64,000 nt of DNA from Serinus canaria (taxonomy: Eukaryota; Chordata; Aves; Passeriformes; Fringillidae): assembly GCF_022539315.1 (NCBI RefSeq), contig NC_066326.1, forward strand, positions 7,890,601 through 7,954,600. The letters are read 5' to 3'. Within the stretch, counting starts at the first letter, position 1. Each line of letters begins with the position of its first letter. The position numbers and the translations under genes were made by a program. Of the stretch, positions 1 to 11,600 are shown piece by piece. The notes under the pieces were generated by a model that saw nothing but the letters and a program-made list of their open reading frames with translations, was not told where the DNA came from and did no database searches.

Positions 1-1000
1 AGGATGGGACAAACCAAAACTGTGGGAAATATAAGTCACATTTTTAGTTTCAGAATATGGATTATGAATTTTGTAAATCTTTGATATCAGCTTTTCCACT
101 AGTGTGAGATTATTTGACATTACTAGTACTTCTAACATGAGGCCTATATGTATTTTTAGGATTAACAAAAGCCAGCATATATATAATTCCCATTCTGGAA
201 ATAATTTTAGCAGTTAATGGAACAGGTTAAGCTTTTGTATTTTGCTTCTGTAATTTTGCAAAACACTTTTCATACTAAACTATTGCTCTTTTGAAACAAT
301 TTTATATTTTCTACCTCAAAGTGTCAGATTTAATATATACAAATCCCACTGTACTACTACGGGTAAAGGAACAATAACCTTTATCTTAACATAATGACAG
401 ATTTTCTGAGAAGTTTGTTGCTGGTATAGATCACATTGATTAAACTCACAGTGAATTTTCTACCACTTTGTGTAATTTCCAGTTAATATTTAGTAGAGCT
501 CAGTCTTAGCATGGAGTGAGCCTGCTGTGGTCAGTACTTACCCTCTTTCTGCATTCACTCCTATTGATTCCAGTAATTTAGTGCAGAGATTTTGAATTCC
601 CACAACTACTCCTTGACCTGCTATTGAAGAATGGGGTGGATTTGTCTTGGCAACACAGAGTTGGAGTTCCTTAAATACCCATTAGCTTTCAGTTTATCCT
701 TGTTTCACTTAGACACACACACAGAGCCATTTGTTCGCTCTTAGCTTACATTTTCTGGATCACATCTACTTATAAAGACATCCTTGCAGAGAGCAAATGC
801 TCATTACTATCTCAGTAATTCCCCACTAAGGTCTAATTGATTGGCTTGTAGTCCCCAAGTCTACATTGGAGGAGGTTTTATCCTATTAGAATAGCTGGCA
901 AATTGCTTAACTCCCCTTGCATGACAGGCAAAACTGTCCTTGATGAAAGTAAAATTATTCTGTGACATGCAAAACTGGCTTTACTAGGAGATTTATCTCT

Positions 1001-1034
1001 CTGTGATTCCTTTTGTTCTGTGATTCCTTTTGCT
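1001..1034. repeat. 17-bp tandem duplication, two copies
   Basis: Two adjacent copies of a 17-base unit beginning CTGTGATTCC lie at 1001-1017 and 1018-1034 and differ at one position. This looks like local replication slippage and has no evident function. Confidence 0.8.
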
Positions 1035-3079
1035 TTGGTTTACCTTGGGTTTTTTTTGTGGTGGTTATTTTGGGTTTCCCCCACTGGAGGGTAAATTCTT
1101 CATGACAATGCTAAGAATTTATAAAATTTAGTAAGCTTGATTTGATATGAAAAAGAGCCAAATCTGTCATTGAACATTTTTCTTAGTGTTAGAAAAGTAA
1201 AATTCAACTGCAGGCAAAATCAGACACTTGGCCCAAAGTAAAATTTTGCTTTCCTCAAAGGAATCTTTCATAATTTCAACAGTCAGAGTGTGGCTTCTGA
1301 GAGAGAGTAAGAAAAGCTGGAAGCATTGAGCCTATGTTTTCATGAAATCAAAGGGAAATTTAAGATAAAATTGGTATGAACCATGATTTTCATTTACTAT
1401 TTTTGAAAGTAGTTGGATTTGGTTTTGATGTTTTTTTCCTATAGCTTCACCAGGCATTTGAATTTCTTATTTGAATAAAGACTCTCAGGGGCATATTGAG
1501 ATCTTGGTCTGTGCCTGAGATTCCCACTGACAGCAGTGGGAGATTTGTGTGTGAGCCAATGATGGTTTGTGGCCCAGAGTTATTCTGTGCCTTAAAGGCA
1601 CAATACACTTCTGCCACTAAAGATTTCATTTACATATTCATTTTACATGGGGCTACCCTGTTCTTTCCCATAATAGTTCTTTAAAACATGCAGGAAAGGA
1701 GATTTGCTGCTGTTACAGTGCCCCATTGACCAAATCTGCAGAGTGACTTGGACTTGGGATGCTGAGTTGTCCCAGGGCAGAATTGGCCTTTGCAGCTGAT
1801 GCTGAGTTAATGTTCAGGCTCCTGGAGTGAAATGTGTGGGGAGTGGGATGTGACAGCCACTGTCTCTGTGACCTGAGCTCATTCACACTGAACTCAGAAG
1901 AGTAAGTGTTGCTTAAATCCTGCCCTGGGAAGGAACTTGTACATTATCTCAGGTGTGGGGTAAAGTGCTTCTGGCAGAGACCTGAACCTCTGGAGGGTGG
2001 GCACCTGTATCATCAAAAGCTGAATGAGGGATGTCCTTTCTTAGAAAGCAGACTGGAAAGGGCAAAGTGATGGTGCCTCCTCCCCACAGCAGATGAGAAA
2101 GGGCTCCCTTGGTCAGGGTGGTCTATCCTCAGCTCTCATGGGTCAGGACAGGCTCTGTGCCACTGCAGAGGGATGTTTCATCTTCTCAGCATAGTCCATG
2201 CCGTTTGCAAAGGGAAAAAGAAGTGAGGATGTGCTTATATATTTATTAATATTTTCAAGCTTCAGTCAACCAGGGAGAGAGAAGGGGGAGACTGATGCAA
2301 GGACCTAGAGATTGGGCACTTAGGGGAAATTAGTTATAGTCAGAAATCCCAGGATCCAGTCTCTGCTCCAAGGTCTTCCTATGCATTTTACATTAACTGA
2401 GCACTGCAGAAAATGAAACTTCAGGTGATATTGCCTGTAACAGTTAGCAGCATCTGCTTTTGCTGATTCACAGGGATTTGATTGATGTGTTTTAAAATTG
2501 CTTCGAGGTAGCAAAATCCACATGGAGTGGGAACTCAATATTTATTAAACAGAAATTTGTGGCCAGCTTCACATGATGGCTCCTAGCTTTGCAAATAGCA
2601 TTCAAAACTGTTCTGAAATTACAAATTGCCATTTTTATGCATGGTACTGATGCAGAGATATCCAAACCCATGATATCCCATTCAAATGTCTTGTTTTCAT
2701 TTGCTTTTAGATTTTCCAAATTTTATTTTCAGGGCTAAGGTCTGATACAAACACATTTTAGATCTTAGGCTGAATGGTTTCATCATGTTTGCCCTTTTTT
2801 ATTGATAATATTGCAAAGTTTAGGTGAAGTTATTAATCTATTTCCAAAAAGAAAATTAAGGACAATGTTTTTGAAAATGTTCTTGTGGTGTTCCCTTTGA
2901 AAAAGTTTTCTAGGTTCCATGGAATATTCTGATCCTTAGCTGTGTCAGCATTTCCTAAGGGACAGAGTGTTGGAGAACAGTCTGTACTTCAAGCATTCAC
3001 ACTCCTTTCTGTTTGAAAATAAAGGTGCAAAAACAGGGAGAGGAAGAGAGAGCCCTGAAATTAAGGGCAAAAGGAGTTG

Positions 3080-3119
3080 AAATCATGCCTTTGAAATCAT
3101 TCCTCAAATCATGCCTTTG
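3080..3119. repeat. Short direct repeat, 26-bp period
   Basis: The 14-mer AAATCATGCCTTTG occurs at 3080-3093 and again at 3106-3119. A partial copy of its first half lies between them. This is a minor local duplication. Confidence 0.75.
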
Positions 3120-4029
3120 GACTGATGCACAAGGAGAGCGTTTCTCACTGATGGAAGTACTAGAGTGGCAAAAAAGCTACAAGCATTTTTCATAAAGCTG
3201 GTTTAAGTTTTATCCAGGCCTTGCTTTATCTACTATGTTTTTTCTGCAATTTCTGTGTACTTTCAACCTCTCCTAATAAGATAACTTTCAGACCCCAAGA
3301 GATGCTTCTATGTACAGCCTTTGGGAAAAAAAATCCAAACTGGTTAATGGATTTGGCTGTGAAAGTCACAGAATTATGAAAAACTGGAATATTTATAGAC
3401 AGACCTGACAGAGAATTTGCTAAATAATAATGGAAATTACAGACAGCAAGGTGGCCTCATATTTGGTACAGAATTAAATCAAGCAACCAGCAGAATTTGT
3501 TTAACCTTTCTGTGAAATTGTAATGAATTGCATCAAGCAACAGCAACTCCTCTGCAGCCCCTGTGGGTTTTTTTGTTGTTTTTTAAACCTAGTTCTAAAA
3601 GTTCATGGTGAAGTTCCCTGTAGATAGATCTTGGAAATACTGCTTTTCAAACAAATGACCAACCTGTTTTAAAAAACTGCAGCAAGTTTTCTCTCTTTCT
3701 GGGGAGCTTTTGGGAGCTCTCAAGTCTAAATCACCCTTTCTTTAAGTCTTGGGCTCTGCAGTTTACTACAGCACCACTTTGAAACCAATGTTTGAGAAGA
3801 GCATCAATGTTTTGGGTCTGTCTGCAAGTTTTGCAGTATGCCTGGCCTTCCTGGCACTGCTTCTTTACTTCTAATGATCATCTTCTGGAGCTTGGGAACA
3901 GCAGGTCCCAGGATCTCCAGGCCAGCGGTGAAGCCCAAACACTGAGTGGAGAACCTTAAGGAGAGCTCCACCACAGGTAAAATATACCTGGAAAAATAAA
4001 ACCCAAAACTGAGGCAGAATCAAAGGGTG

Positions 4030-4443
4030 GGAATCATAGGAATGGTTTGGGTTGGAAGGGACCCTAAAGATCATCAAGTTCCAACCCCAGTTCTGTGACC
4101 AGGGGCATCTTTCACTAGACCAAATTGCTCAAAGCCCCAACCAACCCAGCCTTGAGCACATCCATGGAAGGGGCATCCAGAGCTTCTCTGGGCAACCTGT
4201 TCAGTGCCTCACCACCCTCAGCATAAATAATGTGCTCCTTATATCCAATCTAAGTATTCCTATTTTTAGTTTAAAACTGTTGCCCCTTGTCCTATTGGTA
4301 CAAACCCTGGTAAAAAATATTTATCTTTGTTATACACACCCATCAGGTAAAGAAAGGACACAATCAGGTCTCCCTTCTTCTGACAAAGACACCCAAGTCT
4401 GTCTGCCTGTCTTCATAGGAGAGCTGTTTCAGCCCACTGATTG
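4030..4443 (-). mobile_element. CR1 LINE fragment, 3' part, minus strand
   Basis: Read on the plus strand, the element starts at its 3' end with an ATCATAGGAATGG block followed by GGTTTGGGTTGGAAGGGACC. It continues with ATCATCAAGTTCCAACCCC, which is the diagnostic reversed tail of avian CR1. Downstream come the usual antisense landmarks: CTAGACCAAATTGCTC, a CCTTGAGCAC block, TTCTCTGGGCAACCTGTTCAGTGCCTC (in shorter pieces), GCCCCTTGTCCTATT, and a final CTTCATAGGAGAGCTGTTTC block near 4415-4435. The copy is 5'-truncated to about 410 bp and noticeably diverged, so it is non-autonomous and dead. CR1 is a chicken-repeat-1 type non-LTR retrotransposon that inserts by target-primed reverse transcription. 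The outer limit is estimated to within about 15 bp. Confidence 0.93.
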
Positions 4444-7400
4444 TTAAGCTATGACTGTACCTCTGATGGAGGAATTTCTTGAGCCTCTTTTGGGGGAGTG
4501 ATGAGGTTCCAGCACACATTAATCTGTTGATTCTCATAAATATCCAACCTAGTGCTGGGGCTCTGATGTTTGACTGCTGCTTGGCTGCTTTCAGGTGCTG
4601 CTCTCTCACAGGGCAGCCTTAAGATGTGTCTGTTCTGATAAAGCATTTGTATTGCTTTGACTGTGACATATCCAGCCTCTTCCAGTCTGCAGACAGGGGA
4701 ATATGGGATTTGTGAGCCTTCCACTGTGGCCCAGAGTGGAGTGCACTGCATGTGTGGCACCCAGCATAGACCAGATTAAACACAGGAACAATGAGTGTGC
4801 TTACAGACAGTACTGTTTGAAGTGAAAGTCATCACTTATGTAACATAAAGCTTGGCCCTAAGACATCTTTTGTCCAACCCTTTCATCTTGTTAAAAGATA
4901 GTTCAAGTGTTTTTTTTTTCCTGCTGGGCAGTTCATTGCCCTGATTTAAAGCCTAATGGTTGGCACAACAGACATGCAAATGGAGCAAGAGATGGAGATA
5001 AAGCAGGGTCTGTTAGAGCAACTTGGTTTTGTCTGTTCAGGACACTAAATCTTATTCATTAAATATGCCCCTGCAGCCACAGATACAGTCACTTTTATGA
5101 CTGTACTCAGAGATGGCTGGAGTTGTGTTTCTTTAATGAATGAGAGTCTTCAGTGCTTTAAAAATATACACACTCTTAAGGAAGGTAGAAAGTTTTACAC
5201 TTACTTTTATTCTCTGCAATCACTGCCTGAATGAGTTCAGTTTAATGAGAAATTGATACTGTACTAATCCAAATATATTTTAAAAAACCCTGAAGTCATC
5301 CTGAGTTCAAGTCAACTCTAATTTTTCCCTGTAGAAGACTGATGAAAGGGAATGACATCAGCCTTGATAATAGCCCTTCCTTTAGCTTATTGTTAATGAT
5401 CACCATTGAATCAAATGTAGACTTGGTGGAATTCCAAGGACTTAAATGGAGCTGCACCAGAAATAAATTCTGCCCAGTTTACATACCAGGAATATAAACA
5501 CTGAGGCCCATGTCCTGCCCAATGAGCCACTTGCTGCACTAGCAGATGCTTGTTCTTGTTAGGACAGTGGAAATTTAGTAACTCTGTCTTTCCCTCTTAG
5601 AAACAATTGCACAAATTTGCACATTTTAATAACTTTCCTCAGCAAGAGTCGTCCATCTGTATCGTGGCTTTTTTTACTTCCTTTTCACTGTTTTGCCTAT
5701 GTCAAGAGAAACCCACATTTTGCAGGAATTATCACCATGCTAAGTAGGTATTGTCAAAGGAACTTCCTGCTGGGACACATCTGTTGGCTTGATAAGAAAG
5801 CAGATACAGAGTTATACCTATTCTGCTGCAGCATGCTGTAAGGAGGTAACACAATTAACATGGGCTAATTAGTTGTATTTTACTCGTCATATTTTATCAT
5901 AAACATAAAACTGACCAAACTTGTGGAAAGCTTACTACAGGAGCATCCCTGGAACAAAAACCATTTCTTTTTCTGATTTTTCTTCCTCCTTTTCCTGTTT
6001 TAAAATGCAGAGAGAAAATATTTCCTTGGCTATTTAAAAGCATGGTTATGTTCGTCACCTGGAATTGGTTTTTATTATGGTATTGCTCTAGTTCCACTGG
6101 TTATTATCAGCTGAATATATTCCCTTTTAGTCACGTTAATATTTACTGGGAACTGAAAATTTAATCAGACAAACTCCACAAGCAGCTATTATTTACAGTT
6201 TGAAATGAGAGGAATTGTTTGGGAGAAAGGTTATTCTGTAGCTGAATTCTGTATTGCAGTACAGGACTAGAATGTACAGAGCTAAGGGATCCTGAACTCT
6301 GGAATTTCCTCACCTAAGAATGCTTCACTTTATGATGTTCACATTTTGAGGTGGATTTCTGCAAAATCTTAGAAGTCATGGATGGGAAGGGAAAGTTTTT
6401 TCAGCTTGTACTGATGAATTGGGATTGAAGAGTTTTATTGTTTCGATGTAGAATTTACAGTATTCAGAGATCTATGTTCATTTAGGTGTAATTGTGTTTG
6501 CTGTGGTGCTCAGCTCTTCAAGTCTTTGTGTCTGTTTGATGACAATGCACTGATTAAACAAAAGAATCATAAAGATTACAATAACAAAGCAAAACTTTCT
6601 GTAAATTGAGGTGCCTACATGATGACCACAGCTTACAAGTAGATTTCAAGCAGCAGACCTGAGTCACACCTGTATATTAAACAATTATCTAGATGACTTA
6701 GCAATTACTGTAGTTAATTGACAGTGGAGCTTTGGAGAAGGAAAAGGAGTGCTGAAAATTACAGTAAATAGATTCTTTGTCTATCTTGATTGACAAACAT
6801 TTTTGAAGTTCAACAACCTTCAGAAAAACCTTTTTTCAGTTGATTTCATGGTCTGCTTTCTAAGCTGTTTAAGTTTACAACTTATGCATAATTTTGTTTC
6901 TGTGCAAAGTTTTTTTTTTTAACAAATGACATGGATTTCATATTTGACAAAATAAATGTGTAGCTTTTGGAGTATTTTTGAGAACTAAATGTCATTATTA
7001 TGCTTTTTCATTTTCTTTTTTTTTTTTTTGTAACACCATCTGTTTAGTAAACATCAAAATGGATTTATATGAAACTTAAAAAGTTTGTAACAACAACAAA
7101 ATAATGCATGACAGATTATATAAGAACAAGTCATTAAAATGGCCTGTAAAAGGACAACCATCTGTAGCACTAAAATAATCTTTCTATTGATGACAGTAAT
7201 AACTTTCTAAGTCAATGACAATTTCGGATTTACAGCATAAATAGTAATCATGTGAAACAAATAATTGGAACATATTTTTTATAATTAATGAACTCTTTTT
7301 TACCCCCATTACTGTTGTGAAGAAGCAGAATTATTACAAAATACACATGTATGCTTAATAATGATTTGTATATTTTCTCCCAAGCTCACATAAAGCAATT

Positions 7401-8019
7401 ATAAATTCATTAAATATATCGTATGTAACTCTATGTCTGAAGAAAATAAGTTTGTTTTTAAGGAGAAAGTTTCTGATGTCCTCTGTCACTCTGAAAATTG
7501 TGGCAGTAGGCAAAAAGAGTGAAAAATGCTGAATCTGCAACTTCAGTAAAGGTTCAGATGCACATAGATCCCCTCTTGGAGAGGCCAGTGGGTGTTTTCT
7601 GAGCAGAGAACAGCCAGCAGGTGTCCCAAGAGGAGAATATCTGTGAATTATTTTAATTAAAAAGGTACCTGTTCATAATGGTTTGATTTTTTTTTGACCT
7701 GTTCAAGGGCATGTTATAGGGAAATGTCTACTTTTAGTTGCACACAACCTCTGCCTGAGAACCAGCAGCTGCCTCTCTCACACCAGGATGCCGTGGTCAC
7801 CTCTGATGATTTGTGTCTTGCTGGAGCTCTCCACCCTCTAACAGATTGATCCTGTTGGGAGTTGATTTAATTCCTTGTACATGAAAATTTATGTTCTTGG
7901 ACTTAAAGCAACCCTTGTAATTCACTTTCAATGCAAAAAGGAATCCACTGAATAGAAGGTATTACCTTAACTTCTTTTATTAGGCATATAGTTAAAGCTT
8001 TTAATCTCCAAAGTATTTT
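4444..8019. other. Unique DNA, no gene recognised
   Basis: No coding frame or known repeat was identified. From about 6540 to 7560 the sequence is very AT-rich, with T runs at 6909-6920 and 7019-7030, and has little simple-sequence structure otherwise. A TGATTGACAA match to the PBX/MEIS-type site lies at 6787-6796. The remainder is ordinary AT-rich DNA. Intron or intergenic status cannot be told apart. Confidence 0.55.
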
Positions 8020-8600
8020 AAAAATGCTAATTAACCTTCACAAAATTTCCCTCCCCTTAATGGTAGGTGGCACACGAATGACTCCCTGCTACATTATAAT
8101 CCAGCCATTTCAGTAATTAGTTTTGAAGTACAGCACATGAACTAATTAGAAAATTGTGCAACTACCAGGCACCTGTTGGCCACGAATGCCTGGGAACTAT
8201 CCAAAAATGTCACGTACTTTCAAGTGATGCTGTAGCTGTGTACCTCGTGGAGTAATTAATTTTTTGTATGCCTTGAGATGGGTCTCTGGGAGTCAGCAAC
8301 AGGGGAGCTTTCCTCCTTCCCAGCCCCCACTGGGCCTGTGGGACTGTCTCTCAGTGTTGGAGAGCTCTGAGGACTCTGGAGGGCAGCGCCAGGGAGCTTT
8401 TATATTTTTATTTACAGGTTTTATTCATTGTGTGTATTGTGCACAGGCAGAGCTGTGGCCAGGAGCCTTTGCTCACTGGGGGCACAACAGGCTGGGGTCA
8501 CAGCTGGGTGGTGTCACTAAGCAGGGGGACCAGATCACCCCCAGTTTTCATGCAGAGCCTAAAGCCATCACAAGGCACGAGGAAAACGAAGCTTGGCCAG
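8020..8600. promoter_or_regulatory. Candidate conserved non-coding segment with clustered TAATTA sites
   Basis: Four TAATTA palindromes, the core homeodomain-type site, lie at 8028-8033, 8114-8119, 8143-8148 and 8253-8258. At this base composition about 0.2 would be expected in 231 bp. The same stretch and its 3' flank retain about seven CpG dinucleotides (for example near 8075, 8182, 8212, 8245, 8387, 8577 and 8587) in a region where CpG is otherwise rare. Together these suggest an old, constrained regulatory element. No conservation data were available, so the call rests on composition and motif density only. The stop-free frames here, including one of 127 codons at 8264-8647 (+), resemble no known protein. 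Confidence 0.25.
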
Positions 8601-11600
8601 ATGCTTCAGCTTTTTCTCCTGTGGGGGAGGTTTTACATTCCTGGTAAAGGAGAGGCACTGTAGGTCCATGTTGAGTGCTTATAGCCTGTAAAATTCTTTT
8701 TCTTCTTCATTCTTAACTGTAAAGCAGAAATGAAACTTGCAACAAATACTGAGCACTTGGAGTGTGCATTACCTGAGTATGTAAGTGTTGGCTGTAGAAA
8801 CGCTTCACCCTCTCCGTTCTTGCTGCTGGGTCTGCTCTCCTGAAATAAAGTTCCTTGGTGTTTCTCAAAGCCTGTTTTGCTGCCAAACAAAAGAGCTCTA
8901 ATTTCAGCTCAGAAATTTGTCTGGATTGAATAAGCAATAGCCATGTTTCTGTGACATAAATTTAATTAAAGAAAACTATCTCCAGTCTAACAGTTCTTGC
9001 CCTAGAAGAATAGAGCAAGCAAACCTGGCTTCATCTGGGGGTCAGAGCTCTCAAGGACAACAATCTGCTGCTATGTGCTTTTCGAGTTTTCTCTTCAATG
9101 CACAGCCAAGCAGAACAGCCTGGAAGTGGAAATGGAGTGTTTCACTTCTAGTGTGCTGCATGGCACAGTCCTCACATCTTACTGATGGTGATGCTCAGAT
9201 TTTTAAGATTAAATAATTTGAAATAGTTTTGCACATTGATGCCTAGCTGTTGTCTTTGTATCCTTTCAGGTATATGCTGGATCTGTTATTTAATTTTAGA
9301 ATTCTTTGGAAATTTTGTTAATTTTTTTTTCAGTGAGAGAAGAGTCCCCATCCTTCTATGCTGGCAGAATTATGTTGGTGCCAGTTTGTGTAGAAAGATT
9401 TTGTTGTCCTGAAATTCATTCCTTCACAATCAGGCCATTCCTCTGCCTTCCAGCATCTCTCCAGCAGAGGTTACTGGGTGTCAGGAGCTGCCCAGACTGG
9501 TGAAATCAGGCTGCCTGGAGCAGTCCTTACCCTGAGGGTAGAAGGGTTTGCTGTTGTTGCCTGCTGGGGGTTTTTCTTAATTACAGTAATTTTCTCTTCT
9601 TAAGATGGTGATTTTTCTGTTTGTGAGAGTTGAGGTTTCCTGTAGATGTTACATAAACATGATACAAAATGAAGCCATTGAAACTTAATATTTCTGTGCT
9701 TTTTTTTCCATACCTTCAAAGGAAAGAATGGGGTTTTTTTGCCAGAAAATCAGAGACTCTCATGTGCATTGCCTTTAATCACTTACTCTAAACCTTCTTC
9801 CTGAAATTAATCCTATTCTCATCCCCAAGAAATAAAAATAAAAATAAATATTGAAGATAGATATGTTTTTTAACTTGAAATTGTATTTTTTCCCATAGAG
9901 CTGTGTTTATCCACATTTGTTTTTTTATTTAATGTTGAGTGCCTCCAAGGTTTTGTGGACCTCAGTGTAAGACTTCTTGTTGATCAGTAGTTTTGAAAAT
10001 ATAATCTTTTCCTTAAGTAGACATTAGACTTACATATTAGACTAACATATACTTAAATAACTAAGTAATTTTAATCTTTTCAGTACCAATAATCAGCTAT
10101 GAAGCATATTAGAGATGTGCCACAACAATAAAAGCCTTTTTTTTCCTACTTGTTTAGTAACCGTAATTTTTAATTCTCACCTGCTGTGCTGCGCTAATTT
10201 AATATTGTTGAATTGTGGTTGATTGAAACTGTAAACTTTAGCAGAGAATTTAGTGCTTTAATGTAATGAATTAATTCAGTATTGGATTTTCTAAGCACTC
10301 ACTGAATGAAAGAAGCAATAAATTAGGAGCTGCTTAGTTTAGTTCTTCAGCACTGCCTTTGCAGGGGGTTCACTGGAGGTGATTTTATGGAAAAAGGTTC
10401 TGAGCAACTAAGGTGGATTTTCTCCCTTTCTCGTTTCCCTTTTTCCTTAGACGAGCTGAATTATTTAGGGTGTTGGTCAAAGAGAGCAGGATGATAGGTG
10501 TGTCTGTTTCTTAGGAAAGTAAAAGAATTTGAGAAGCTGTAAAAGCTGCTGGAACCACTGTTAATTCAGGGTGTGAGTTATCATGGTCCCCTTACTACCT
10601 CAGTGTCCTCATCTTGGTTGCCCAGGGAAAGGTGGGGGTTTTCAGTCGTGCCTGTGTTTCAGCAATGGTTGTGTGATAGGAAATACTTTGAAATTTGTTT
10701 CACAATATTTGTAGGGTTGATCCATCTAGTATTTAATGGATATTTTCCTGTTTAATGAGTTTTTCAGGGTGACAACTGCAGTAAAAAAAATAGTGCATTT
10801 GATGTTGTGAGAATCTGCATCCTATCAAAGTGATAACCTCATCTGATTTCTAAATTGATGTGATCCGTAGAAGAATTTATATAATACTGGTGGGTCTCAG
10901 CACTTTTATTTATAATAATACTTGGTAAAATACTTCCTTAGGTATTCACTGCACAAAAATAGGCATAGTGCTTGGTGGCCCTTGCAGACAGCACTAATCC
11001 TGTCATCTGAGGGCATACTCAGACTTTTCTAATGCTTTGTGTGATGTGTGATTGTCACCAGCTTCTCCTCACAGCTCGCTGGGTAACAGGATTGTAGATA
11101 CTTAGGGTAAGGTAGGTCTTGAAAGTTCAAGAGCAAAAGTTGACTGATTCATGTGTGATGAGTAATCCTCTAGAATTTGTCATCACAAATAAAGGTTACA
11201 GGTGCCTCTTAATAATCACAGTCTGTAGTATATTTGCAATATGAAGCTTATTAAATTTTAGCTTATCATTTGGGTGACAGGGAAATTAATGTAAAAATAT
11301 TAATTTTTTCACCTGCAATAAACCTGTAACTAATTAACAAATTTATGACTTGCCTCATGTGGTTTTCATGGTGTTTTGCAGTCTGAGAGCTCCTTTGTCA
11401 AACGTGTCCAGTCCTTGCTTTGGCAGAGATGAGCACAGAGGTCACTGTGCCATGTGTTACACACTGGCCTGGATTTGCTTACTCCAGAAAATGACATTTG
11501 TGCAAATGTGCAGGTGCTGACACTCCACACATTCTTGAGAACTTTATTTATTTTCTTTAATGATGTTGTTAATCAGAGAAAAAGATTAATCTGCATTAGC

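Larger units (their letters stand above)
1..4029. other. Unique AT-rich DNA, no gene recognised
   Basis: No stop-free frame longer than about 75 codons and no recognisable protein motif was found on either strand. The stretch is AT-rich and CpG-poor. It contains only two small local tandem duplications (listed separately) and short homopolymers. The part from about 1690 to 2180 is somewhat richer in G and C, without CpG enrichment. It is best read as intergenic or intronic sequence. A short exon cannot be excluded. Confidence 0.6.

Noticed and set aside
4052..4447. 131-codon plus-strand frame
   Set aside because: It lies almost entirely within the antisense strand of a CR1 fragment.
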